Of a stretch of DNA of 41,980 nucleotides, positions 17,294 to 26,890 are shown piece by piece. This DNA comes from an uncultured Chryseobacterium sp. Its GTDB lineage: Bacteria > Bacteroidota > Bacteroidia > Flavobacteriales > Weeksellaceae. The notes under the pieces were generated by a model that was given only the letters and a program-made list of their open reading frames with translations, did no database searches and was not told where the DNA came from. The position numbers were made by a program, and so were the translations under genes. Position 1 is the stretch's first letter. Every line of letters starts with the position of its first letter. Location: assembly GCA_913774355.1 (NCBI GenBank), contig CAJYGB010000036.1, positions 1 to 41,980 of the forward strand. Reading direction: 5' to 3'.

Positions 17294-20056
17294 TTAAATG
17301 TTTGATTGTCCTAATATTATTTTTCCGTCCAGGTCGTCATTATCATCCATGGCACAGTCTAAGAGTCTTCCCGGCCTGTAAATGTTGTTCAGGTTGGTAA
17401 GCGCAGCCAGGAGATCCTGGATACTGCTTCCCAAATTGGGAAGATCGTTTCTGGATTTATCGGTAAGATATTTTCTGAAAGCAGTCTCAAATTCGGACAA
17501 ATCGCTTTGAGCCGTCTGTACTTCGCTCATCCGGTCTCCTACCCAGCAGATCTTCGCTAAGACATGGGCCGGAATTTCCTGCCGGATCACCGTTTCGGCA
17601 TAACGCCTGAAATCCGGATTCTGGAAACGGTACGCAAATCCCGGAAGAACAACGCTTACCCGGTAGGAATAAGGGTCGAAAACATCCGTTTCACAATCTT
17701 CTTCGCAGGAAGACATGAACGATGCCCCGGTTACCTCAAGATCATACATTACCTTAAAGGTTTTTCCAATGGACATACAGCCGATGCCTCCCATGGACTT
17801 ATAGTTTTTGAGAACCGGCTTCAGCAAAAGGTGCTCAACAAGGAAAATCCCTTCTTCCGTAAATTCGTATTTAAAATAGTTTACGATATTAAAAATTCCG
17901 GCTTTCAGATCCTGCCTGTTAGCATAAGGATTGGTTTTCTTATGGGTAGCCATTACGTTTCCGGCATCGTCGAGAATATCAAAATAATAATTCCCTCCTG
18001 CGGAAAACCGGATCTGTATATTTCCGATCAGGTTATATTTATTAGGATCTTCTTCAAATCTTTCCCATGCATGTTCCAAATCTTCCTGGTCGATCTGGAT
18101 CGTCTGGTAAATGGCCTCGTTCAGGTTTTTATTAGCCGCATATTCGATCTGGAAGGTAGTGACGGAGGACAGAACGATGCTTCCGCCTGTATCTTTTATT
18201 TTCCAGCTATAAATCGGCTTGCCGTTGGTTCCTGCCGTTTTGATGATCGAGACAGGTGATTGGGATAAATTTCTCTGCGTATAGTTTTTGATGCCTAACA
18301 GACGGGCAATCCTTTTCTGCACTCCGGAAATATTGGTGGTGTTCCAGACATCGGTATCCGCATTGAGTGTGTAATTATAACCCAGCCCGCGATCCTTGCT
18401 TAAAGATGTATATTCTTTCAGGAAATTCTCCTTATTGTTTAAAACGATCTCATCGGTAGATTTACCATACAGTGATTTCATCAGGAATGTATAATCGCTG
18501 AATGTTTCCGCAAAACGGGAGATCAGGTGGTCCAATACTTCGTTTCGTCTCTCTACACTGTTGTCGAGTTCTTCATAAAGGGAATCCGTAAGCTTGTCCT
18601 CATCATTTTTATCATAACCGGAAACCACCTCATCAAAACCTTTGATGTTTTTAAGGGTCTGTGTAAAATAGGTTCTTTTCAGACTGCCATTGATGCTCAG
18701 TACCTCTTTCACTTTTTCGAGATGCTTAAAGTATCCGGCCAGAATCTGATCAAAAAACAGAAGATAGGCTTTCATCTGTTTGGCCAGGGCTTCGCGCTCC
18801 GGGGTCCTGTCCCCGATTATTCCCGTTATTCCTACGCCGTAAGTATCGGGAAATTCGTTCAGGATGGTCGCATAATTGCCGATATCGTAAGAAGTTCCCT
18901 GTGGTAAAGCAAGTTCTTTATTCTTTTTCGCATCGTCACGAAGTACGTCTTCCTCTTTTTTAAGGGTTATTAAATATTCCTGTACTTTTTTATCATTGAT
19001 ATTTAACGGAAGGGAACCTTTGCTGTAGCTGAATGAGCTTAAATCGCACAGTTCCGGCTTTTTGCCGTTTTCGATGCATATCAGCCAGTCGTTGGTCTGT
19101 TTAATAACCTGGTCGCAGCCTGCAATGGAGATTTCGTGGATTTCTTTCACTCCGTCAACCTTCATGATTTCACTGATGATATCGGAAAGCCGGACTTCTT
19201 TTCTCAGCTGGCTTTTTCTGAGTTCTTCCGTATCGACAAACCCGTTTTCCAGCAGCGGCCCGTCAAAGATAACGTCCGTAGGATAGCCTTTGTCGAGCAT
19301 CTGCTTCAGGGAGTAAAAATGAACTTCAGGAGACAGGTAATTGTTGATCGCTTTCAGCACTTTCGCATGCACCAGCTCTTCGTCCGCTTTGTTTACAAGT
19401 CCGATACGGGCACAAACAGCAACTTTCTGGGTCTGGATTTCCTTAATTTCAACCAGGTCCTCACAAAGCCCCCTGTTGGCATGATAACGTTCGAGTATTT
19501 CGAAATTTACATTCCCTCTTTCGCATCTCTTCCCTTCGGCATCCAGGTCGTCGGAGTAGTCTACATACAGGTCATATAGGCCTTTGACATTGAAATTACT
19601 TGTTTTTTCACCGATCGGGTTAAAATCCAGGTTTCCTGTTTTGCAGTCTACATAAATTTTTTCAGTTCTGGGAACCAGCCAGCAGTTCAGGACCGGCCTT
19701 TTATAATCCGGCTCCATGCTGATGTCGATGAACAGTTTTCTGTAATCAAGTTCATTCAAAGGTCTTGAAGGCAGGATTTCCGTAGCTTTCAGAAACTGGG
19801 TACGGATATCTTTGGATGCATCTTTGGAAGCCAGGAGATCTTCGGTATTCAGGTTCATTCTCATTCCCAGATCAGTAATGGCATAGCTTAAAACTTCCAG
19901 CGTCGTGATCCCGGGGTCGTGGGAATTGTAATCGGTCCAGAGCTTTCCTCCCAGTTTTTCGATATATTCGATACCTGTCCTGCGCAGAAAGTGAAAATCG
20001 GTCTGATCTCCGGTTTCTACATTTTTGGGTATACTAATGTGCTTATTTTCTGACAT
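17294..20056 (-). CDS. eCIS baseplate wedge protein, gp7 / Pvc12-like
   Basis: About 920 residues from the ATG at 20056 (MSENKHISIPKNVETGDQ), 22 bases after the gp6-like gene. A TTG further upstream would overlap that gene and is unlikely. The N-terminal segment WTDYNSHDPGITTLEVLSYA (about residues 30-50) is characteristic of the second large baseplate component of contractile injection systems. Long helical regions follow, then a C-terminal part with a Cys cluster (SSCEEDCETD) and a segment FAYRFQNPDFRRYAETVIRQ, also typical of the family. It should pair with the gp6-like protein to form the wedges that join spike to sheath and trigger contraction. Family and gene order make the assignment firm. 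Confidence 0.85.
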   Translation of the reverse strand: MSENKHISIPKNVETGDQTDFHFLRRTGIEYIEKLGGKLWTDYNSHDPGITTLEVLSYAITDLGMRMNLNTEDLLASKDASKDIRTQFLKATEILPSRPLNELDYRKLFIDISMEPDYKRPVLNCWLVPRTEKIYVDCKTGNLDFNPIGEKTSNFNVKGLYDLYVDYSDDLDAEGKRCERGNVNFEILERYHANRGLCEDLVEIKEIQTQKVAVCARIGLVNKADEELVHAKVLKAINNYLSPEVHFYSLKQMLDKGYPTDVIFDGPLLENGFVDTEELRKSQLRKEVRLSDIISEIMKVDGVKEIHEISIAGCDQVIKQTNDWLICIENGKKPELCDLSSFSYSKGSLPLNINDKKVQEYLITLKKEEDVLRDDAKKNKELALPQGTSYDIGNYATILNEFPDTYGVGITGIIGDRTPEREALAKQMKAYLLFFDQILAGYFKHLEKVKEVLSINGSLKRTYFTQTLKNIKGFDEVVSGYDKNDEDKLTDSLYEELDNSVERRNEVLDHLISRFAETFSDYTFLMKSLYGKSTDEIVLNNKENFLKEYTSLSKDRGLGYNYTLNADTDVWNTTNISGVQKRIARLLGIKNYTQRNLSQSPVSIIKTAGTNGKPIYSWKIKDTGGSIVLSSVTTFQIEYAANKNLNEAIYQTIQIDQEDLEHAWERFEEDPNKYNLIGNIQIRFSAGGNYYFDILDDAGNVMATHKKTNPYANRQDLKAGIFNIVNYFKYEFTEEGIFLVEHLLLKPVLKNYKSMGGIGCMSIGKTFKVMYDLEVTGASFMSSCEEDCETDVFDPYSYRVSVVLPGFAYRFQNPDFRRYAETVIRQEIPAHVLAKICWVGDRMSEVQTAQSDLSEFETAFRKYLTDKSRNDLPNLGSSIQDLLAALTNLNNIYRPGRLLDCAMDDNDDLDGKIILGQSNI

Positions 20057-20078
20057 AATTATATTTTCTTCTTGTTTG

Positions 20079-23000
20079 TTAGATACATACCTGATCTGCA
20101 ACAGTAACTTTATGCTGCTTGGCCGATACCAGTATTGATTTCGGATCCACCTCAATCAGAGCCTGTTTTTGTAAAACATTATTTACGTATATTTTTATTT
20201 CGTCGATATAATCCACATAATACAGTTGCTCCAGATAGGTTATCAACTGATTTACATTCAGCTTTATATTGAAATCAATATCTTTGGATTCGGTGAAGGC
20301 CCATGGCGAAATGTATTTTTTGATATCCTCATCCAGCTGCCTGGTGTAAAATGATTCGTCATACTGCGTGAAAAACCTTACGGCGGCTTCAACTTTTGCT
20401 TCTTTATAATTAGGATTCACCACATGGGTCTGAACCTGCATCGCATTCAGTTCGCTTACATAGTTCTGAATTCTGTTCAGGCTTGCTCTGCTTACCCGCG
20501 GCTGATAAATATCGAAGGCATTTTTATTCCTGATATTCGGTACCACCATCAGGGTGACGTGTCCCGGAGCCAGGTAGGAGTTTTCAGAGGTATGGTTCAG
20601 GCATTTTACCTTGAACACTTCCGGGAATTCCTGTAATACCAGCTGTTCATAATCCCATTGGGTAACGGCCCTGTTTTTATGCCTAAGCCTTTCGCTGACC
20701 CTTCTGTAATATTCCGCATCCGTTTCTTTGTATTTGCCATCGAAAGAATTGTAAGGCTGGCTTACCGATTTTACCTGAGGAACTCTTGTGATCAGTTTTG
20801 TAATGGTATTCGCTTCGAGGCCGTTGTTTAAATGAGAAAGCTCATTATCATGGTTTTCAAATACCGCCAGGACGGCCTGGGTATATATTCCCTGAATCTT
20901 ACATACCGCGTCGTAGCTTCTTTTCGATTTGGCCCTTACCCAGACCAGTCCGTCGGTAAATCTCGTATGATCCGTATCAAGATCTTTCGGAATTTTAAAC
21001 TTTACAATGCCGGATTCCAGGAATTTTCTGGTTTCATTTTTAAGCATGTAGTCCGACAGATCCATCCAGGTATTTCCTGAAAGAATGTGCCATTGGATGA
21101 ATTCTTTTTCCTCAAAAGTATCTACCAAAGGGTTTTCGCTTCCTTCCAGCATCTGGATCAGCAGGGAGACGGTGGTCTGCGGTTTGGCTTCCAGACCGAT
21201 ATAAAGCTCACCGCCGTTTTCGTGTACGGGAACCAGGTTCTGCGTATCAACGCCTTTTTCGTATTGTCCGAAAGCATCTTCGTGATACACCTGCATGCCT
21301 GCGCTTTTTGAAGCCTGCCCGTCCAAATCTCTGCTCAGGTAAGAATAGGCCGTTTCCCGCGCGCTGTAATTCAGCTCGATGTCTTCTGCAAACGGAATGT
21401 ACGGTTCGTTGGGGATAAGCTTTTTTTCAAGCGGATTGCTGGATAATGCGAGGGTATAAAGCTTAGGATACACATCCTGTAGGAACGACTGTTTCAATGT
21501 CACCCGTAAAGCTTCTGAAGTTCCTGCTTCACTGCTGATACTGTTTACGGAAAACCTGGTTTTGTATACGCCGTCCGCTTTATCAAAAAGTGCAATATCA
21601 TGGGCTGTGGTGTACCAGTTTTCTTTGTCCAGCAAAGCGGCATCCGCTTTGAAATAAGCATCGGATCCTACTACTGAAGGGCCTTTTAAAGCCTCGAAAT
21701 CCTTCAGGCTGATGTTCTGGTTCGGCTGAATGACGTATCCGTTGTACAGCTCCTTAATGGAACCCGGAGCATTTTTCCAGTTGATGGTAATGTCTGCCTT
21801 CTGCCACTTTTTAGAGAACATTTCAGGACATTTAATGTAAAAATTAGATCCTGTAACGGGTTGCGCCGTGAACGGAAAGTAGGGTTTTTCCGAATTCAAG
21901 GCTCCGTTGTCATTTTCGAGCTGTATGGATTTCACCCCTTTAACGTCAACCGATACCTCGATGTTTTTGATCAGTTTTTCGGATAAAGCTTCGTATACAT
22001 CGTAGTATTTCTGTCCTTCGATCATAAACCTTATGACAGGAAACGCGGTCCGGAAAGTTTCTGCGAGAAGCTGTTTGTTGTAAGGTACTACCGCAGGGAA
22101 ATCTTTGGACAACGTGAAGGAAAGCTCCAGACGATCCTCCTGGTTTTTCATACAGTGTAAAGCGATTCCAGACAGCCATTCTTTTTCACCGCTGCAAAAC
22201 ACTCTGATGTTGTTTTCAATATCCGTATTTGACAGGTTCTGCAGTTTCTGTGCGGCATTTTTAGCAAATGTGATGGCGACAGTAACCGTTCTTTCGCCTT
22301 CTTTCAGGTCAAAAAGTGAAGAAGCCACCGAAAATCCGAGTTTCGCTTTCGGAAGTTCTTTGTAAATGGATTTTTCGGAAGCGGTTTCATCAGCATTATA
22401 TCCAAATGGCCACCAGTAATTGCTTTCTTCAGGCAGCTTTTCGCCTAAGCCATCTGCCGTATTGGCTTTCGGAGCCATTTTCAGCTCCCGTTTTTCGGCA
22501 TCATTAAGGAAGCTTTTAAGTTCAACCACTTTTGCCTGGTTGGCCATAAGCTCTTCTTCGGTTCTGTAAATACGCTTTTTTCCATTCGCATCTTTATCGC
22601 CGTCCAGCAATGTTCCGTCGGGAATTCTTTCCTGAAGGGCTTTTTTGGCCAGCTCAAAGATGATGTACACCTTGTCGGATCGGGCATCATTCTTCTCAAT
22701 CTGAAGGATTTCGTTATAATAGAAATCCAGGTGTCTTTTCGTTAAATTATTGAATGCTTTTTTGGAGAAGTCCAGCAGTTTTAAAAAACAAACGAATAAG
22801 GTAAGATGCGGTGTCAGGTTGCTGTCCTGCTCAAAACGGGAAATAAGATCTGTAACCTGCTTTTTCATTTGTTTGTATTCTACGCTTTCCCTGCGCGGAA
22901 CTGTATAATCATCATCTCCCAGGAAGAAGTTTCCCCAGTTTCCTCTAGGGGTCGCAGGATCATCTTTGTGAAAATAGTTTACATGCCTGGCAAAATTATT

Positions 23001-23129
23001 AGCGAATAATAGCCAATCAAACAGGTCGAAATCGTGCAATTCGAGATTGCCAGGATCCAATTCTGATAAAAAGCGCTGCATTTGTGATTTTCCTTCGCGG
23101 TAATGCGAAAATGTATCTGTTTTTTTCAT
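20079..23129 (-). CDS. eCIS baseplate wedge protein, gp6 / baseplate J-like (Pvc11-like)
   Basis: A 1016-residue protein; ATG at 23129. The N-terminal part has LHDFDLFDWLLFANNFARHV and a metal-free, helical wedge region. The C-terminal third carries the baseplate-J-like signature (ETDAEYYRRVSERLRHKNRA, TQWDYEQLVLQEFPEVFKVK, near residues 800-840) and VNQLITYLEQLYYVDYIDE near the end. Baseplate J/gp6 proteins form the ring of wedges around the spike and relay the contraction signal. It lies between the gp25-like and gp7-like genes, the same order as in PVC-type loci. Length is typical for the large Bacteroidota version. Confidence 0.88.
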   Translation of the reverse strand: MKKTDTFSHYREGKSQMQRFLSELDPGNLELHDFDLFDWLLFANNFARHVNYFHKDDPATPRGNWGNFFLGDDDYTVPRRESVEYKQMKKQVTDLISRFEQDSNLTPHLTLFVCFLKLLDFSKKAFNNLTKRHLDFYYNEILQIEKNDARSDKVYIIFELAKKALQERIPDGTLLDGDKDANGKKRIYRTEEELMANQAKVVELKSFLNDAEKRELKMAPKANTADGLGEKLPEESNYWWPFGYNADETASEKSIYKELPKAKLGFSVASSLFDLKEGERTVTVAITFAKNAAQKLQNLSNTDIENNIRVFCSGEKEWLSGIALHCMKNQEDRLELSFTLSKDFPAVVPYNKQLLAETFRTAFPVIRFMIEGQKYYDVYEALSEKLIKNIEVSVDVKGVKSIQLENDNGALNSEKPYFPFTAQPVTGSNFYIKCPEMFSKKWQKADITINWKNAPGSIKELYNGYVIQPNQNISLKDFEALKGPSVVGSDAYFKADAALLDKENWYTTAHDIALFDKADGVYKTRFSVNSISSEAGTSEALRVTLKQSFLQDVYPKLYTLALSSNPLEKKLIPNEPYIPFAEDIELNYSARETAYSYLSRDLDGQASKSAGMQVYHEDAFGQYEKGVDTQNLVPVHENGGELYIGLEAKPQTTVSLLIQMLEGSENPLVDTFEEKEFIQWHILSGNTWMDLSDYMLKNETRKFLESGIVKFKIPKDLDTDHTRFTDGLVWVRAKSKRSYDAVCKIQGIYTQAVLAVFENHDNELSHLNNGLEANTITKLITRVPQVKSVSQPYNSFDGKYKETDAEYYRRVSERLRHKNRAVTQWDYEQLVLQEFPEVFKVKCLNHTSENSYLAPGHVTLMVVPNIRNKNAFDIYQPRVSRASLNRIQNYVSELNAMQVQTHVVNPNYKEAKVEAAVRFFTQYDESFYTRQLDEDIKKYISPWAFTESKDIDFNIKLNVNQLITYLEQLYYVDYIDEIKIYVNNVLQKQALIEVDPKSILVSAKQHKVTVADQVCI

Positions 23130-23217
23130 TGGTTTATATTTATATTTCTATGGTCAGATGCAATACTTCATGCATGTTTGCACGTATTCAACATGGCTAC
23201 AGACATCCCGTCATTGT

Positions 23218-23628
23218 TTATATTTCGGTAGCTTCTCCTTTGTAGAAAGGGAAAACAATATTGCTTCTGGTATTGGTGTTTCTTACTTCGTAGTCTATTT
23301 TTATCAATACTTCTCCCTGAAGTTCCTCTTCGGCATCAATCTCTATATTTAAGATATTAATCCTGGGCTCATGATATAAGATAGCACGCTCCACGATTCC
23401 TTTCATCTGGGTAATGAGGGTAAGGTCCAGCGGCTTGAAGAGCATTTCCTGCAGGTCGCATCCGTAATCCGGGAACATGACACGTTCGCCCGGGCGTGTG
23501 GAGAGTAAAATAATAAGGCTGTTGTTGATGTCTTCCACATCGGTGGTCATTTCCAGGGTTCCTTCCGTCTCATTAAACTCAGGAGGAAAGCTCCAGCCTA
23601 TTCCTAAAAAATCTGTATTTATCGTCAT
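23218..23628 (-). CDS. eCIS baseplate protein, GPW/gp25 family (Pvc9-like)
   Basis: A 136-residue protein with the gp25 family core at about residues 33-65 (SLIILLSTRPGERVMFPDYG, then CDLQEMLFKPLD). gp25-like proteins bind the wedge and act as nucleation points for sheath assembly; the conserved acidic/arginine core is present. The gene is 88 bases upstream of the gp6-like gene and 141 bases downstream of the PAAR gene, on the same strand. Full length for the family. Confidence 0.92.
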   Translation of the reverse strand: MTINTDFLGIGWSFPPEFNETEGTLEMTTDVEDINNSLIILLSTRPGERVMFPDYGCDLQEMLFKPLDLTLITQMKGIVERAILYHEPRINILNIEIDAEEELQGEVLIKIDYEVRNTNTRSNIVFPFYKGEATEI

Positions 23629-23769
23629 ACGTTATTTGTTTTATGGTTTCAACATCCTTCATTCGTAACCTGGAATTCTGATGGTCCTGCCGTTTGCTGC
23701 GGATGTTTTTTATATATTGGTTTTCAGATTATTATATGGCGGACTATGATTTTATAGAATCCGTTTCCT

Positions 23770-24060
23770 TTATCCGCCAATTAAAACAGTAGCTTCTCCT
23801 GCGGTGATAACGCCTCCGTGCGCGGTGGAATCCCCCATTCTTGCGGCCGGTTTCCCGCCGATCAGGACACTTGAGGATCCTGAGGCAATGGTGTCCAGCG
23901 GGCCTGTGCATACGGCCTTGTCACCTACTCTTGCTGCGGGCTTTCCTCCGATAAGTACCGTAGGTTCCCCTGCCGGAATAATAGGTCCGCCCACATGCGG
24001 AACATTTCCCGTTACCATCGGGCAGGTATGCATATCTGTAATTCTTGCTGCCGGTTTCAT
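23770..24060 (-). CDS. PAAR-domain spike-tip protein (Pvc10-like)
   Basis: A 96-residue protein starting MKPAARITDMHTCPM. It has the repeated PAAR pattern: three EPTVLIGGKPAARVGD-type units, the last ending in VLIGG at the C-terminus, and a CTGPLDTIASGS segment. Such proteins fold into a small metal-binding cone that caps the VgrG trimer and sharpens the tip. It starts five bases after the spike gene, consistent with co-translation and a 3:1 assembly. It carries no toxin extension. Confidence 0.94.
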   Translation of the reverse strand: MKPAARITDMHTCPMVTGNVPHVGGPIIPAGEPTVLIGGKPAARVGDKAVCTGPLDTIASGSSSVLIGGKPAARMGDSTAHGGVITAGEATVLIGG

Positions 24061-24065
24061 AGTGA

Positions 24066-25811
24066 TTAATTGATTTTAACTTGAGATCCTTTTACGACGG
24101 TGACGGCTCCCGATTTAAGCTCTGATCCTGAGCTTCCTTCTGCTTTAAACTGTGCAGAGGCTTTTATACTGACGTTGACTCCTTCAATCTTAACATCGCC
24201 TTTTGCCTTGATCTTAATGTCCTTTCCGCTTTCCATACTGATCCCGTCTTTATTAAGGGTTAGTATATTGGAATGCTCATCCTGAATTTTGATGACATCT
24301 TCATCTTCATTTAAGATCAGTTTTTTACCTTTCGGTGTTTCCAGTGTATAGGAGATTTTGTCGTCATTGAAAATCATTTTCATTTCGCTCCGGGTAACGA
24401 ATCCTTTTTCGTTGTTCTCATCGGCGGCTGTGAGCGGGGCAGGCTTGGCACTGCTGTTGAGCATCCCCAGAACAACGGCATCGTTGGGATCGTCGTTGAT
24501 AAATCCGATGATCACTTCATCTCCGATTTCCGGCCTGAAAAACGAGCCTCTGTTCTCCCCTGCATCGAGCGTGGCCACTCTGGCCCAGATTCCTTCTTCT
24601 TCGCTGTTGATAATCGGGATCTGTACGAGAATCCGGTCTTCTCCATCCGGATCCGATTCGAGCTGTGACACCACTCCGATCTGCAATCCGCTGATGGAAG
24701 GAATAATTCCTGAACCCGGCATTTCGCTGATATCATAGGTTTCCGAGAACCAGGTAGGAGAAAGCCCGAACTGGGCATCTGTGAGCCAGTTTCCATCCGC
24801 AATCTCATGCCGTACACCAGTTACATATATTTTTCCGTTGAACCGGTTTCCAACACCTTGTAAGGTTAAGGTAACGCCCGGCAGTACGGACGGAATTCCC
24901 TGGAACTTCACTCTTCCTCTTGTTTTGGCAAGCTGCTGGAAGGTTGCCTTGGCATCGCCCCATTCCTGGAGTTCGCTTTGGGTAAGGTTCCCGCCATGCT
25001 TCAGCTGCAGGTCCTCGATACCGAAGACTTTTGCGAGGTCACCCGGTGAAAGGTTTCCGTTGAGGCTGATGGCCGGATCCTGGGCTTCCACTTCCGTTAA
25101 TTCCTGATCGGTATAGCTCCATGTCTTAGCGGTAATCTTACTGAACTGATCCCTGGCGTCGATTTCCCCATCGAATTCATGAACGGAAGATCCGTACACC
25201 ACGGTTTCCACTTCTTTTTTACCGAAATCCGGTTTGGCAATTGTAACCGTTCCGTTTTCGACGAAACAGAGTTTCCCGTTGACCTGGACTCTTGTCAGCA
25301 TGAAATCCCAGTCGGAAGCACGGTATTGAACCAGTTCCTTATGTGAATTTGCGGTTGCCTGAACATCAGCTTTCAGCCCGTTATTGCCAATCAATTCTTC
25401 GATGATCGCACTGTCTTTGCTGTCGTAAAAATATTTGCTTTTTCTTCCCAGCGTCATTTTTACGGCTTTATCCCTGCATTCTACGATCAGGTAGGAAGAA
25501 CCGTTCCTGACTTTTATGTTATGCTTTACGACAACACCTTTAAAGATGGTTTCTTCTTCGGAATGGTATCCGGCAGTGATCTCAATTTCTTTCCCGGGGA
25601 TCAGCAGGTCTTCATTACTCAGCTTGAAATCCTGTTCCGGCGCGCTGCCGTCCAGAATGGTGATGCAGGCATAGGGAATCCTGTTGATTTCTTTTTCCAC
25701 AACAATATGGGTAATTCCATACCTGCCCGGTAATTCCGTACCTCCGGACATTACCTTGAAGGTGATCAGATCCGCGTTTTTTGCTGTTTGTATGTATCCG
25801 CTGTTGTTCAT
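24066..25811 (-). CDS. eCIS spike protein, VgrG-like (Pvc8-like)
   Basis: A 581-residue protein. Residues 1-370 correspond to the gp27-like hub (GITHIVVEKEINRIPYACI, YRASDWDFMLTRVQVNGKLC). About 374-450 is the gp5-like OB fold (GVVSQLESDPDGEDRILVQI, FFRPEIGDEVIIGFINDDP). Residues 470-581 form a repetitive beta-helix stem (KDIKIKAKGDVKIEGVNVSI). The trimeric spike pierces the target envelope and connects tube to PAAR tip. The ATG is one base after the stop of the LysM gene, and PAAR follows five bases on, so the three are tightly coupled. No lysozyme or toxin domain is attached. Confidence 0.93.
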   Translation of the reverse strand: MNNSGYIQTAKNADLITFKVMSGGTELPGRYGITHIVVEKEINRIPYACITILDGSAPEQDFKLSNEDLLIPGKEIEITAGYHSEEETIFKGVVVKHNIKVRNGSSYLIVECRDKAVKMTLGRKSKYFYDSKDSAIIEELIGNNGLKADVQATANSHKELVQYRASDWDFMLTRVQVNGKLCFVENGTVTIAKPDFGKKEVETVVYGSSVHEFDGEIDARDQFSKITAKTWSYTDQELTEVEAQDPAISLNGNLSPGDLAKVFGIEDLQLKHGGNLTQSELQEWGDAKATFQQLAKTRGRVKFQGIPSVLPGVTLTLQGVGNRFNGKIYVTGVRHEIADGNWLTDAQFGLSPTWFSETYDISEMPGSGIIPSISGLQIGVVSQLESDPDGEDRILVQIPIINSEEEGIWARVATLDAGENRGSFFRPEIGDEVIIGFINDDPNDAVVLGMLNSSAKPAPLTAADENNEKGFVTRSEMKMIFNDDKISYTLETPKGKKLILNEDEDVIKIQDEHSNILTLNKDGISMESGKDIKIKAKGDVKIEGVNVSIKASAQFKAEGSSGSELKSGAVTVVKGSQVKIN

Positions 25812-25812
25812 G

Positions 25813-26532
25813 TTATGATATTTTTTCTATGGGTGGAAAATAGAGCTCCTCGCCCGGCACCAATTGCCTGAAATTGATCAGGTTATTTACTTTCGCGACT
25901 TCCAGGTAGTATTTGGAGTCGCCGTAAATTCTTTCGGTCATCAGGGGTAAAGTATCACCGTCCTGTATGGTCCGTTTGTGGGTAAGGTCCGGGGAATTTT
26001 TCTTCACTGTTTTTTCAGCAAGTTCTTTACTGACCGATCCTCCGAACGTTGCCTTTCCTACAGCTCTTAAAGGAGTTCCGTCATTTTTAAATAGCTTATA
26101 ATCAATTGTAAATTCCTCGAGAATCCCTTTAAATTCAAATTTGCCCCAAATGACGATGACATTATGCGGTTTATGAATTGTGCCATCATATGCCCCGGTT
26201 GCTTCATAAAATTCATATAATTGATCGCTAACTGCTTTTTTCTCAAAGGATTTTCTTTTAATTGCATTAATGAGTTTAATACCGGTATTTTCTTCCGTTA
26301 CTCCCGTTCCGTCAAACAGAAACTCCAGCTGCAAAGACGGTGGCCCCGCTTTTGAGAATTTTTGTTCGCCGTCAACCGCTCCTATGGGTTGTAGTTTATC
26401 ATAATCATTTTTGCGTGTAAAAGAGAAGCCTGTTGGATTAATCAAAGCTGTAAAAGCATTGGTGCTGATAGTTCTTCCGTAAGTAGAATCTTTATAAGTT
26501 CCTATAATTACTTTACTTATTGCTCCTGCCAT
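25813..26532 (-). CDS. LysM-containing tube/baseplate connector (Pvc7-like)
   Basis: A 239-residue protein. Residues 1-175 form a tube-like beta domain (INPTGFSFTRKNDYDKLQPI, PSLQLEFLFDGTGV). Residues 186-236 are a LysM domain (TIQDGDTLPLMTERIYGDSK, NNLINFRQLVPGEELYFPPI). In contractile systems this protein sits where the inner tube meets the spike, and its LysM part contacts the baseplate (gp53-like). Its ATG overlaps the DUF5908 stop as TAATG, and it ends one base before the spike ATG. Confidence 0.88.
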   Translation of the reverse strand: MAGAISKVIIGTYKDSTYGRTISTNAFTALINPTGFSFTRKNDYDKLQPIGAVDGEQKFSKAGPPSLQLEFLFDGTGVTEENTGIKLINAIKRKSFEKKAVSDQLYEFYEATGAYDGTIHKPHNVIVIWGKFEFKGILEEFTIDYKLFKNDGTPLRAVGKATFGGSVSKELAEKTVKKNSPDLTHKRTIQDGDTLPLMTERIYGDSKYYLEVAKVNNLINFRQLVPGEELYFPPIEKIS

Positions 26533-26693
26533 TATCTTTCTTTTTTACGTTGTTGTACATTGACGGACTGTTCCACACTTTCGCTGACCGCCCGCATGAT
26601 CTGCGCTTCGTCTACCGAGGCGGCAGGGGATGGAGCGGCGGCTTTTTCGTCCACATTTATTTTAATGTGAAGCTCTTTTATTTCTATTGGCAT
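26532..26693 (-). CDS. DUF5908 small eCIS protein
   Basis: Reading from the ATG at 26693 gives 53 residues, starting MPIEIKELHIKINVDEK and ending with a basic QQRKKER. A short N-terminal strand pair followed by an acidic/helical tail with an Ala-Pro stretch is the DUF5908 pattern found before the LysM gene in Bacteroidota eCIS operons. Its exact role is not established; the fixed position suggests a small assembly or connector protein. The stop TAA overlaps the next gene's ATG (TAATG), implying translational coupling. Confidence 0.85.
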   Translation of the reverse strand: MPIEIKELHIKINVDEKAAAPSPAASVDEAQIMRAVSESVEQSVNVQQRKKER

Positions 26694-26890
26694 TTCGTTT
26701 TGTTTTAATTAACTTTTAATAAACAGATCATTAAAAATCAATGATTTAACGTATCTTATTTTAAAAATCCAGGCACATAAAGGGTGCTCGACCAGGCCGT
26801 AAGACCCGTCTTTTGCTCTTTATCAAAAAAGATTTTGTTAAAATTTTTTTTCGCAGCGCACGCTTCCACGTGCCCGGATTGATGTAGAAA
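26694..26890. other. 197-base gap inside the structural operon
   Basis: No annotated gene. The minus-strand frame directly after the tube-protein stop stays open for about 40 codons and looks protein-like (segment FDKEQKTGLTAWSSTLYVPG). It also contains a short GC-rich hairpin (arms GCACG/CGTGC near 26860-26876). No T-tract follows the hairpin on the minus strand, so it is not a normal terminator for the operon. Confidence 0.4.

Noticed and set aside
20057..20155. Upstream extension of the gp7-like baseplate gene from a TTG
   Set aside because: It would overlap the gp6-like gene by 77 bases; the ATG at 20056 leaves a 22-base gap and a family-like N-terminus.
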